40,984 nt of DNA, taken from positions 1 through 40,984 of the forward strand of contig NYXM01000006.1 in assembly GCA_002685655.1 (NCBI GenBank). Reading direction: 5' to 3'. The stretch is from Planctomycetaceae bacterium. Lineage in GTDB: Bacteria; Planctomycetota; Planctomycetia; Pirellulales; Pirellulaceae. Both the position numbers and the translations under genes were made by a program. Numbering within the stretch: position 1 is the stretch's first letter; each line of letters begins with the position of its first letter. The notes beneath the pieces are model-generated. The model had not been told where the DNA came from, did no database searches, and worked only from the letters and a program-made list of their open reading frames with translations. Shown here one piece after another: positions 26,387-35,151 of the stretch.

Positions 26387-26950
26387 ATGCCTAAGATCTT
26401 GATGCCATTGGGCGACGCCACCGAGGCGCTCGACACGTTCTATCCGTTTTTCCGCCTACCTGAAGATGGGTTTGAAGTGGTGGTGGCCGGTCCGGAAGCC
26501 AGGCTTTATCACACCGTGTTACACGAAATCCCGCCTGACTCCGGCGTACCCTGGGATATCACGCAAGAGAGGCCGGGATACTTCATCCGCGCAACGGTTG
26601 CTTTCAAAGACGTTGATGCCTCGGATTATGCAGGGTTGTTCGTATCCGGCGGGCGAGCCCCGGAGTATTTGCGGTACGATCAAGATTTGCTGCGAATCAC
26701 TCGCGAGATCCACGCCGCTGGTAAACCGATCGCATCGCTATGTCATGGCGTCGAAATCTTAACGGCTGCCGACGTGATTCAGGGGCGCAATATCACCACC
26801 GTGGCCAAATGTGCGCTCGACGCCGAACAGGGAGGCGCGACGTACGTGGACCAGGGAATCGTCGTCGACGGCAACTTTGTCACTGCCCGCACCTGGCACG
26901 ACAATACCGCTCTGCTGGGCGAATTCATCAAGATGCTGAAAGCCCAATGA
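26387..26950 (+). CDS. DJ-1/PfpI-family protein
   Basis: A 187-residue DJ-1/PfpI-type protein of the class I glutamine amidotransferase-like fold. The nucleophile Cys is C119 followed by H120 in ASLCHGVEIL, the family elbow (A-X-C-H-G). GLFVSGGRAPEYLR (83-96) supplies the Gly-Gly backbone site, and E15-F18 lies near the expected acidic residue. Family members act as proteases, glyoxalases, deglycase-like enzymes or stress proteins, and this sequence alone does not choose among them. AGAGGAG at 26374-26380 supports ATG at 26387 over the upstream start at 26312, which would lie in the palindromic element. It is likely monocistronic. Confidence 0.88.
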   Translation: MPKILMPLGDATEALDTFYPFFRLPEDGFEVVVAGPEARLYHTVLHEIPPDSGVPWDITQERPGYFIRATVAFKDVDASDYAGLFVSGGRAPEYLRYDQDLLRITREIHAAGKPIASLCHGVEILTAADVIQGRNITTVAKCALDAEQGGATYVDQGIVVDGNFVTARTWHDNTALLGEFIKMLKAQ

Positions 26951-27109
26951 GATTCCGACAGGCAAGGTGAGAGTCCAACCTCGAGACATGCGCGCTCGGT
27001 GCACCAGCGACGGGCACCGACCGCAGGTTGGTCGGGGAGCGTACCAGATACAAGCACGTTCCCTATTCGGCCGCGGCCCTGCCGCATTGCGTTGATCGTC
27101 ACCGTCCTG

Positions 27110-27136
27110 TTGCAAACCCTTCATTTCCCCTACAAT
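27110..27136 (+). promoter_or_regulatory. Promoter-like motif TTGC-N9-ATTTCCCCTA upstream of uvrA
   Basis: TTGCAA then, after 15 bases, TACAAT, ending 46 bases before the uvrA ATG. The inner ATTTCCCCTA and the TTGC nine bases before it match exactly the motif on the minus strand at 19094-19120. The -10-like TACAAT is good but the spacer is short for a standard sigma-70 promoter. Confidence 0.4.
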
Positions 27137-27182
27137 GCGGTGTTTATCATGGACGACACACTAGCGAGCTGATTCGGGAAAC

Positions 27183-30100
27183 ATGCCCCCATCGGATATT
27201 GTTATAAAGGGTGCCCGCGAACATAACCTTTGCGGTGTCGACGTTGTTTTACCCCGCAATCAGCTGATTTGCTTGTCTGGCGTCAGCGGTTCGGGCAAGA
27301 GCTCACTGGCCTTCGACACGCTTTACGCCGAAGGCCAGCGTCGCTACGTCGAAAGCCTCTCCAGCTTCGCGCGGCAGTTTCTTGGGCAGATGCCCAAGCC
27401 GGACGTCGATTTTATTGGCGGGCTCAGTCCGTCGATTTCCATCTCGCAGAAATCGTCCGGCAACAACCCGCGTAGCACCGTCGGTACGGTCACGGAAATC
27501 CAGGACTACTTGCGCGTGCTGTATGCTCGAGTGGGCGACGGTTACTGTCCCAAGTGTGGCGAAGCGATCACGGCCCAATCGCGCGAACAGATTCTGGCCC
27601 GCATCCTGGAACTCCCCGGCGGAACCAGGTTTGCCGTTTTGGCTCCAATCATTCGCGGCCACAAAGGAGAATACCGAGACCTGTTTGTCGACCTGCTGAA
27701 GCAGGGTTTTGCTCGTGCGCGGGTCGATGGGGAAACAGTTTCGTTGACCGACAACCTGGGGCTCGACCGGCAGATGCGTCACAACATCGAAGTTGTCGTC
27801 GACCGGCTCGAGGCAAGGCCTTCGATCCGAGGGCGATTGGCCGAAGCGGTCGAACTGGCACTGAAGATCGGCAAAGGCTCGCTGATCGTCGAGATTGCCG
27901 TCGAAAACGCCAGCGAGGCACCCGCACCGCCAGCAGCACCGGCCTCTGCAGACGCCGAGCCGAGCGACTCGCCATTGAAATCAAAGCGGCGATCGGCACG
28001 CAATAAGATCTCGCGTAAAGAGTCCCGACACAACGACAACGACACCATCTACTCCGTCGACTACTCATGCGCGGCGTGCGGAATCAGTTTCGATCCCCCC
28101 AGCCCTCAGTTGTTCAGCTTCAACAGCCCGCAGGGAATGTGTCTGGAATGCGACGGACTGGGACAGCTCTATTCGTTCGATCCCGCGCTGCTCGTGCCCG
28201 ATCCATCCCTGACGTTCAGGAAAGGGTGTTTCGACCTGATCGACCGTTGGAAAGAGATTGGTCGCTGGCGGCGCCATATTTACCAAGGTGTGGCGGACAC
28301 GGTGGAACGCCTCCATGACTTGCCCGAGGGAACGCTTTTGGACACCCCGTGGCAGGACCTTGCGCCCAAACTTCAGGACGTGTTGATGTGGGGCACTGGC
28401 AAGCAACATATCACCTATACTTGGCGCGGCGGTGCGGCGCCGATCAAGTACGGTGGTACCTTCGAAGGCATCGTTCCGGAGCTGATGGGAAAGTACGGAA
28501 CGACCAAGAGCACTCCGCATCGTCGCAAGCTTGAAAAGTACATGCGCAGGTTGCCCTGTGGTGCCTGCAAGGGCGATCGATTGAACGCCCAAGGCCGCAA
28601 CGTACGGATCGAATCGACGCATCCACAGTTCGCCAAATCACCATCACTCTCGATGCCAGCCGTCTGCGCGTTGCCGATCAGTGACGCTGTCAATTTCTTC
28701 AGTGGCTTGAAACTCGATAAAACACGCACCTTGATCGCCACCGAAGCACTCAAGGAAATCCGAGGACGCTTGGGATTTTTGACCAACGTTGGTTTGGACT
28801 ACCTCACGCTCGCTCGCACGGCACCGACCCTTTCCGGGGGCGAAACGCAACGCATTCGTTTGGCCGGCCAGATCGGTTCCGGTCTGGTGGGTGTGCTGTA
28901 TATTCTGGACGAACCATCGATCGGACTACACACGCGAGACAATGCGCGGCTGATCGACACGCTGTGTCGCCTTCGCGATATGGGCAATACGGTCGTCGTA
29001 GTTGAACACGACGAGGAGACAATGTGGGCCGCGGATCACCTGATCGATTTCGGACCAGGCCCCGGCGTTCGTGGCGGAGAAGTCGTCGTCGCGGGTCCTG
29101 CCGCGAAAGTCGCCAGGTCCAAGCGAAGCGTGACGGGCCAGTACCTCAAAGGCACGAAACAGATCGCGATCCCAGCGCAGCGTCGTCCGCCGGGTGAGAC
29201 TTTTCTGCGGATCCGAGGTGCCACACACAACAACCTCAAGAACGTCGATATCGAGATCCCGCTGGGCGGCTTCGTCTGTGTCACCGGCGTGTCTGGTTCA
29301 GGTAAAAGTTCGCTGGTGAACGACATCCTAGTGGAGTCGTTGCGGCGAGACTTGAACGGTGGCGAGGGCGAACCGGGCGCCCACCGTTCGCTGGAAGGCC
29401 TTGAACATCTCGACAAGCTTATCGCCATTGATCAGTCGCCCATCGGTCGAACGCCCCGTTCGAATCCGGGCACCTATGTCAAGGTGTTTGACGAGATACG
29501 CAGTTTGTATGCCCGTATGCCTGACGCCAAGCGACGTGGTTTCAAGCCAGGCCGCTTCAGCTTCAACGTGAAGGGGGGACGTTGCGAAGCGTGCGAGGGC
29601 AACGGTTCGAACCGCCTGGGAATGGACTTTCTGGCGGATGTCTGGGTCACCTGTCCCGTTTGTGAAGGCCATCGTTATAATCGCGAAACGTTGCAAGTTA
29701 AGTTCAAGGAACGGTCGATCGCCGAAGTGCTGGAGATGGATGTCCAGCAGTTGCTCGAATTGTTTGAAAACGTACCGAAGGTTCGAGACAAGCTGCAGAC
29801 GTTGCACGACGTTGGGCTCGACTACATTAAACTCGGCCAACCGTCCCCCACGTTGTCCGGTGGGGAAGCCCAACGCATCAAACTAGCGCGCGAACTGGCC
29901 AAGAAGAGTACGGGACAAACGCTGTACTTGCTCGACGAACCAACCACGGGACTGCACTTTGCCGATATCAAACTGCTGCTGAACGTCTTGCACGGATTTG
30001 CCGAAGTGGGGAATACGGTGCTGGTGGTCGAGCACAACTTGGATGTCATCAAGACCGCCGATTGGATCATCGACATGGGACCTGAAGGCGGATCGGGGGG

Positions 30101-33100
30101 AGGGGAAGTGGTCGCCGTTGGTACACCAGAGACGGTGGCCAAAACGAAGTCGCACACAGGCCGGGCGTTGGCTCGGTTGTTTGCCTCACGTAACGGTCGA
30201 GCGGGCACGAAGAAACCGCCAGGAAGACGGGGGGACTCAATTCGCCGCCGTCGTGCCGCCGAGACAACACAGAAGATCAGTGTCCGCGGTGCCCAGCAGC
30301 ACAATCTGAAGCGTGTCGATATCGACATCATGCGGGACGAGATGACCGTCTTCTGCGGTCCCAGTGGTTCGGGCAAGAGTTCGCTGGCGATGGACACGAT
30401 CTATGCGGAAGGGCAGCGCCGCTATGTCGAGAGCCTTAGTTCCTACGCACGGCAGTTCGTCGCGCAGATGCAAAAGCCGGCCATGGATCGTGTCGATGGC
30501 TTGTCGCCCGCAATCGCGATCGAACAGAAGAATCTTGGCAACACGCCACGCAGTACGGTCGGCACCGTGACCGAGGTATACGACTATCTGCGGATCTTGA
30601 TGGCCAGGCTAGGGCAGCCGCATTGCCCGACATGCGATCTGGCGATTGGAACCCAGACTTCGGACGAGATCGTTGATAAGATCTTGGAGGAAGCCGAAGG
30701 GACGCGGCTGTATTTGATGGCGCCTCTGGAAGTCGAAGTCGGGCAGCAATACGAGACCGTTTGGGAAGATATCCGCGCGGCCGGGTTCGCGCGAATTCGT
30801 GTCAACGGCAAGACCTACGCGGTCGAAACACCGCCGTCGATCGATCGCCGGCGCAAGTATCAAGTTGAAGTGGTTGTCGATCGGATCGTCGTCAAGCCGA
30901 GCGGTCGTTCGCGAATCGCCGATAGTGTCGAGACCGCGTTGGGATTCGGCAAAGGTGTTTTGCACGTCGCCCACGTCCAGGAAGAAGTGGCCGAGCCGCG
31001 TTGGGAAGTCGTCGTTCATAGCCAGCATCTGGCTTGCGGCAAATGCGGACGCAGTTTCGAGCCGCTCACGCCGCATCAGTTTTCATTCAATAGTTACCTT
31101 GGCTGGTGTCCCGATTGCGAAGGGTTGGGCGTTCAAGTAGGTGCCAATCCAGCCGCCCTGCTGCGAGATCCCAAGAGCACGCTGGCCGATGGTGCCGTCG
31201 GCCTGTGGCCGAATTTGGATAACCAGGTCTCGCGGTTGATGCTGGAGTCACTCGCCCGGGAAACAGGCGTCCCGCTGGATATGCCGTTTGACCAGCTCAG
31301 CGCACGGCATCGTCGCATGATCATGCACGGGACCGGCGAACAATGGTTTGACGTGTTCCGTCCCTCCCCCGATGCAAAGTCGAAAGAGAAGGCCGCTGCC
31401 AGGGGACCGTTGTTCCGTTTTCAATTCAAAGGACTGTATCCAGCCTTGGAGGAAGCCTCGCGCTTGTCACCCGCGTTCCGCAATCGATTGGAGACATTCG
31501 TTGGCGAAGTGGAATGTTCGGCCTGCAGCGGCAGCCGGCTTCGTGAGGATGCGGCGGCCACGCGACTGCGTGACCACACGGTTGACGATCTGTCTCGCCT
31601 GCCGCTGGGTGAACTGAAGAAAGTCGTCACAGCGTGGCGTTTTTCGGCACGCGAGAAAAGGATTGCTGGCGAATTGATTCGCGAAGTCCAGGGACGTTTA
31701 CAGTTTCTGTGTGATGTCGGCTTGACCTACCTGACGTTGGCCCGCGGTGCGGCCACGTTGTCCAACGGCGAGGCACAGCGGATTCGTCTGGCCAGCCAGC
31801 TCGGCAGCGGGCTGTGCGGCGTACTTTATGTGCTGGACGAACCGACTATTGGTCTGCATCCTCGCGACAACACACGCCTGCTCGCCGCAATACACAAGTT
31901 GCGAGACCTAGGGAACACGCTGCTAGTAGTCGAACACGACCGCGAAGTGATTGACGGCAGCGACGCGATCTGCGACTTCGGTCCCGGTGCCGGCAAGCAC
32001 GGTGGTGAGATTGTTGCCCACGGTACGCCCGCGCAGGTGGCCAAACGGCGCCGTTCCGTGACGGGGCCGTATTTGAGCGGTCGCAAGGCAATTCCGATTC
32101 CCTCGAACCGACGCCTGACAGGGCGACTCGACAAACCAGAAGCCAAGGCACCGGCGAAATCCGCAGCGACAACAGTAAAACGCAAAGTGGCAAAAACCAC
32201 GGCAAAAAAAGCCCGGCCCAAATCCACGTCATTGCCTGAACACCTGGCAATCTGTGGCGTTCGGCACAACAACTTGCGCAACGTCACCGTGAACATCCCG
32301 CTGGGGACGTTAACAGCGATCACCGGCCCGAGCGGTAGCGGAAAGAGTTCCTTGATCGATGATGTTCTGTGCGCGTCGCTTGCGCGGACCCTCCATCGTG
32401 CCGGCACGGTTCCTGGAGCGCATGACGAGATCCGTGGCATCGAACTGATCAACAAGGTGATCCAGGTCGACCAGCAGCCGCTGGGCAATTCGCCGTCGTC
32501 AAATCCGGCGACCTACACGGGCGTGTTCGAGTTGATTCGTGCGTTGTTTGCGCAGCTACCGGAATCGAAGTTGCGCGGCTACACGGCCCGCCGCTTTAGC
32601 TTCAATGTGCCCGGTGGCCGTTGCGAAGAATGCGAAGGTAACGGCCAACAGTGCATCGAAATGCACTTCTTGCCTGACGTGTGGGTCCGGTGTGAAACTT
32701 GCAATGGGCAGCGATACAACCCAGAGACACTTGCAGTCTCCTATCACGGTCGGTCGATCAGCGATGTGCTGAATATGACGTGCGGTGAGGCAGTCAGGTT
32801 GTTTGAAAGCATCCCTAAGATTCGGCGGATATTGCTGACGTTGTGTGACGTTGGTTTGGACTACCTCACACTGGGCCAGCCAGCGCCTACACTGTCCGGC
32901 GGCGAAGCCCAACGTGTCAAACTAGCCGCCGAACTGTCGCGACCAGACACCGGTCGCACACTGTATTTGCTTGACGAACCTACGACCGGTTTGCACTTTG
33001 ACGACCTTACCAAACTGCTTGAAGTGCTCCACCGCCTCGTTGATGTCGGAAATACCGTTGTCGTGATTGAACACAACACAGATGTCTGCAAACAGGCTGA

Positions 33101-34367
33101 CTGGATCATCGACATGGGGCCCGAGGCAGGTGCTGACGGTGGACAGCTTGTGGCCGCAGGAACGCCTGAGATGATTGTCGCACAGGAAGCTGCTCGAGTC
33201 GCGCACGGCAAGAAAAAGAAGATCGCCAAAGGTCGGGCAAAGAAGACAACCGTTGCCGACGACAGCGTGGGCCTGGGAGTGACGACCGATCTGGTGTCGT
33301 ACACGGCTCAGGCGTTGCAGCCCGTTTTGGCAGCCGGACCGTACCGGCCGCGGGTTCCGTATGATCCTGAGGCCGTGGAAAACAAGCGGAAAGGCGACAT
33401 GGACATTACGGAGATCGGACGCGAAGCCAAGATGCCATGGGAGTCCGACGGTCGTGGTTGGCACACCCGCGACCGTGTCGACCGGAAAGGGAACCCCGTC
33501 AAATGGGACGGCGAGGCGTTGGCCCGTGTGATCGATCGGATCCACGAACTGGGCGAGTTCAGTGACACCGACTGGAACGCACGTAGCGTGGTCGAAATTG
33601 CCGCCACGACAAAGAGTCACGGCTGGTTCTTTCACGCGATCACCGGTGAGACTTGGCTCTTGAAACTGAAGTTCCGTGTCCATCGCGGCACCTTCAAGCG
33701 ACAGGAATTGGTCAAGCGGATCAAATTGAAGACACTGAACGAAATGGACGAACTGCCAATTTATAGCAACGAGCCGCGGATCAAGGTCCGATCCGCGCGC
33801 GGCCCCTGGCAGGAAGTCGAAGTCCGAGTTGCCCATTTGAAGGAGATTGACACACTCGAGTTTTGGGGGTTCTTGGATCTGGCGGTTAGCAGCTTCTTTC
33901 GCCATACCGAGCGTGTCGAGCAGAACTTGGACGACCACACGCCGTGGAAGAAGCTGGGACAAAAGTGGCATTTCATGCGAAAGGGTTTTCCGCCGGGAAA
34001 ACGCGTTCGGTGGGATGCGGAAGTCTTGGAGGAGCTGTTTGAACTTCTTCAAGAAGTTGCGCCCCAATGCAGTTTCCTTTGGAATAACCAGGTGGTCGTG
34101 CGGGTGTACCTGAACGGCCACCGGAATCCGTGGGCCGGAATTGTGACCAAGAAACCGGAAGCACTGTCGCTGGGACTGACCGGCCCTAAGGGTGGGGTTG
34201 CCCTGGGACGAATTGCCGAGTTGGGTATTGCCCCGGAAATCGACCAAACTCGCGATGACTACGATGTGGTGAAGCTCCGTTTCCGCAATGTTGAAGAACT
34301 GCATCGCGGTGATCTGGCTGGATTTCTTCGAGAACACATCGTCCTGCTGCAAACTGCAAACGCATAG
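27183..34367 (+). CDS. uvrA: Single-chain tandem UvrA (excinuclease ABC subunit A)
   Basis: A 2,394-residue protein containing two complete UvrA units in tandem plus a 365-residue tail. UvrA recognises bulky DNA damage and loads UvrB. Walker A motifs are at G33-S41, G702-S710, G1059-S1067 and G1715-S1723, all GxSGSGKSS. Signature motifs are LSGGE 550-554, LSGGE 891-895, LSNGE 1526-1530 and LSGGE 1904-1908. Both units retain the zinc-finger Cys pairs (C296/C299 and CLEC in unit 1; CGKC/CPDC in unit 2; CEAC/CPVC and CEEC/CETC) and the UvrB-binding block after PRSTVGTVTE. Ordinary UvrA is about 940 residues and works as a dimer; this chain would supply all four ATPases itself. Lys/Arg/Ala-rich linkers join the parts. 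The tail (2030-2394) is not part of known UvrA. ATG at 27183. Confidence 0.95.
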   Translation: MPPSDIVIKGAREHNLCGVDVVLPRNQLICLSGVSGSGKSSLAFDTLYAEGQRRYVESLSSFARQFLGQMPKPDVDFIGGLSPSISISQKSSGNNPRSTVGTVTEIQDYLRVLYARVGDGYCPKCGEAITAQSREQILARILELPGGTRFAVLAPIIRGHKGEYRDLFVDLLKQGFARARVDGETVSLTDNLGLDRQMRHNIEVVVDRLEARPSIRGRLAEAVELALKIGKGSLIVEIAVENASEAPAPPAAPASADAEPSDSPLKSKRRSARNKISRKESRHNDNDTIYSVDYSCAACGISFDPPSPQLFSFNSPQGMCLECDGLGQLYSFDPALLVPDPSLTFRKGCFDLIDRWKEIGRWRRHIYQGVADTVERLHDLPEGTLLDTPWQDLAPKLQDVLMWGTGKQHITYTWRGGAAPIKYGGTFEGIVPELMGKYGTTKSTPHRRKLEKYMRRLPCGACKGDRLNAQGRNVRIESTHPQFAKSPSLSMPAVCALPISDAVNFFSGLKLDKTRTLIATEALKEIRGRLGFLTNVGLDYLTLARTAPTLSGGETQRIRLAGQIGSGLVGVLYILDEPSIGLHTRDNARLIDTLCRLRDMGNTVVVVEHDEETMWAADHLIDFGPGPGVRGGEVVVAGPAAKVARSKRSVTGQYLKGTKQIAIPAQRRPPGETFLRIRGATHNNLKNVDIEIPLGGFVCVTGVSGSGKSSLVNDILVESLRRDLNGGEGEPGAHRSLEGLEHLDKLIAIDQSPIGRTPRSNPGTYVKVFDEIRSLYARMPDAKRRGFKPGRFSFNVKGGRCEACEGNGSNRLGMDFLADVWVTCPVCEGHRYNRETLQVKFKERSIAEVLEMDVQQLLELFENVPKVRDKLQTLHDVGLDYIKLGQPSPTLSGGEAQRIKLARELAKKSTGQTLYLLDEPTTGLHFADIKLLLNVLHGFAEVGNTVLVVEHNLDVIKTADWIIDMGPEGGSGGGEVVAVGTPETVAKTKSHTGRALARLFASRNGRAGTKKPPGRRGDSIRRRRAAETTQKISVRGAQQHNLKRVDIDIMRDEMTVFCGPSGSGKSSLAMDTIYAEGQRRYVESLSSYARQFVAQMQKPAMDRVDGLSPAIAIEQKNLGNTPRSTVGTVTEVYDYLRILMARLGQPHCPTCDLAIGTQTSDEIVDKILEEAEGTRLYLMAPLEVEVGQQYETVWEDIRAAGFARIRVNGKTYAVETPPSIDRRRKYQVEVVVDRIVVKPSGRSRIADSVETALGFGKGVLHVAHVQEEVAEPRWEVVVHSQHLACGKCGRSFEPLTPHQFSFNSYLGWCPDCEGLGVQVGANPAALLRDPKSTLADGAVGLWPNLDNQVSRLMLESLARETGVPLDMPFDQLSARHRRMIMHGTGEQWFDVFRPSPDAKSKEKAAARGPLFRFQFKGLYPALEEASRLSPAFRNRLETFVGEVECSACSGSRLREDAAATRLRDHTVDDLSRLPLGELKKVVTAWRFSAREKRIAGELIREVQGRLQFLCDVGLTYLTLARGAATLSNGEAQRIRLASQLGSGLCGVLYVLDEPTIGLHPRDNTRLLAAIHKLRDLGNTLLVVEHDREVIDGSDAICDFGPGAGKHGGEIVAHGTPAQVAKRRRSVTGPYLSGRKAIPIPSNRRLTGRLDKPEAKAPAKSAATTVKRKVAKTTAKKARPKSTSLPEHLAICGVRHNNLRNVTVNIPLGTLTAITGPSGSGKSSLIDDVLCASLARTLHRAGTVPGAHDEIRGIELINKVIQVDQQPLGNSPSSNPATYTGVFELIRALFAQLPESKLRGYTARRFSFNVPGGRCEECEGNGQQCIEMHFLPDVWVRCETCNGQRYNPETLAVSYHGRSISDVLNMTCGEAVRLFESIPKIRRILLTLCDVGLDYLTLGQPAPTLSGGEAQRVKLAAELSRPDTGRTLYLLDEPTTGLHFDDLTKLLEVLHRLVDVGNTVVVIEHNTDVCKQADWIIDMGPEAGADGGQLVAAGTPEMIVAQEAARVAHGKKKKIAKGRAKKTTVADDSVGLGVTTDLVSYTAQALQPVLAAGPYRPRVPYDPEAVENKRKGDMDITEIGREAKMPWESDGRGWHTRDRVDRKGNPVKWDGEALARVIDRIHELGEFSDTDWNARSVVEIAATTKSHGWFFHAITGETWLLKLKFRVHRGTFKRQELVKRIKLKTLNEMDELPIYSNEPRIKVRSARGPWQEVEVRVAHLKEIDTLEFWGFLDLAVSSFFRHTERVEQNLDDHTPWKKLGQKWHFMRKGFPPGKRVRWDAEVLEELFELLQEVAPQCSFLWNNQVVVRVYLNGHRNPWAGIVTKKPEALSLGLTGPKGGVALGRIAELGIAPEIDQTRDDYDVVKLRFRNVEELHRGDLAGFLREHIVLLQTANA
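33432..34367 (+). other. Duplicated unassigned domain at the UvrA C-terminus
   Basis: Residues about 2084-2250 and 2254-2394 look like two diverged copies of one domain. Matching points are GRGWHTRDRVDRKGNPVKWD against GQKWHFMRKGFPPGKRVRWD, then a helix (EALARVIDRIHEL / EVLEELFELLQEV), then WN-rich strand segments (DWNARSVVEIA / LWNNQVVVRVY), and a C-terminal pair WQEVEVRVAHLKEID / YDVVKLRFRNVEELH. I cannot name the family. It is in frame with UvrA, with no stop between. Confidence 0.65.
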
Positions 34368-34392
34368 ATGACATTTTTACACGACCTCGTTC

Positions 34393-34409
34393 CCAGGCAC
34401 TCCGCCTGG
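34393..34409. repeat. Short palindromic repeat after uvrA
   Basis: CCAGGC (34393-34398), ACTCC, GCCTGG (34404-34409), within CTCGTTCCCAGGCACTCCGC. A second small stem TGTTCG-CTCCA-CGAACA lies at 34428-34444. Together they occupy the 118-base gap between uvrA and the next plus-strand gene and may help end the uvrA transcript, although neither has a U-tract. Confidence 0.4.
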
Positions 34410-34485
34410 CGACAAGATGATAGTCATTGTTCGCTCCACGAACATTACGTAATCGCGAAGAACGAAACGAAACAAGGTTCGACCC

Positions 34486-35151
34486 ATGACCAATCGTCTG
34501 CTGGCCCCGACATTCTTGTTTCGATTTTCCGCGCCGCTACGGTTTCGCAAGATCATCTGGTCCGCGCAAGGCGCCGCGTTGGAAGCAGCGTATACGCTAC
34601 CGAGCTTTGGCGAATTGGAGGGACGCCCGTTGTTCGCCGATGTGCGGGCAGCCTGGAACAAGACTGGTATCGCATTTTCTGTCGAGGTGGTGGGCAAGAA
34701 ACAGGCTCCCTGGTGCCGCGAGTCGCGTTTGGAAGACAGTGACGGCTTCCAGGTTTGGATTGATTCGCGAGACGCCCATAACATCCATCGGGCCAGCCGC
34801 TTCTGTCATCGCTTTGCGTTTCTGCCGGCCGGCGGCGGCCGGTCTTTGAACGAACCCGTCGCAGCCATGGCGTCGATCAGTCGAGCCAAAGAAGAGCCCA
34901 AGCCAGTCAGTTCCGAGCAGTTCGAGGTGACTTGCAAGCGCCGCAACGACGGGTATCATCTGCAAGCCTTCGTGCCCACCGACGCCATTACAGGATTCGA
35001 TCCCGACGAACATCCGCGGCTCGGATTCACGTATGCCGTCGTCGATCGGGAGCTTGGCTGGCAGACCTTCAGCGTCGGTCCCGAATTTCCGTTTGTCGAA
35101 GATCCTAGTCTATGGGGATCGCTCGAATTAACCGACGCGGACGCGAGATGA
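34486..35151 (+). CDS. CBM9-like sugar-binding-fold protein
   Basis: A 221-residue protein that resembles the carbohydrate-binding family 9/DOMON-like beta-sandwich: PLFADVRAAWNKTGIAFSVE near residues 47-66, EDSDGFQVWIDSRDAHNIHR (83-102) with the typical acidic D-G-F-x-V-W-I-D strand, and YHLQAFVPTDAITGFDPDEH (157-176). There is no signal peptide or membrane helix, unlike most secreted CBM9 modules, so it is probably cytoplasmic. Its ligand is not known. ATG at 34486 has AAGG about 8 bases upstream. The last codon and stop overlap the methyltransferase start by four bases (ATGA at 35148-35151), so the two products likely act together. Confidence 0.7.
   Translation: MTNRLLAPTFLFRFSAPLRFRKIIWSAQGAALEAAYTLPSFGELEGRPLFADVRAAWNKTGIAFSVEVVGKKQAPWCRESRLEDSDGFQVWIDSRDAHNIHRASRFCHRFAFLPAGGGRSLNEPVAAMASISRAKEEPKPVSSEQFEVTCKRRNDGYHLQAFVPTDAITGFDPDEHPRLGFTYAVVDRELGWQTFSVGPEFPFVEDPSLWGSLELTDADAR

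Noticed and set aside
32922..34352. 476-codon minus-strand ORF inside uvrA
   Set aside because: It is antisense to the UvrA C-terminal unit and tail, has no ribosome site or family features and arises from the codon usage of the real gene.
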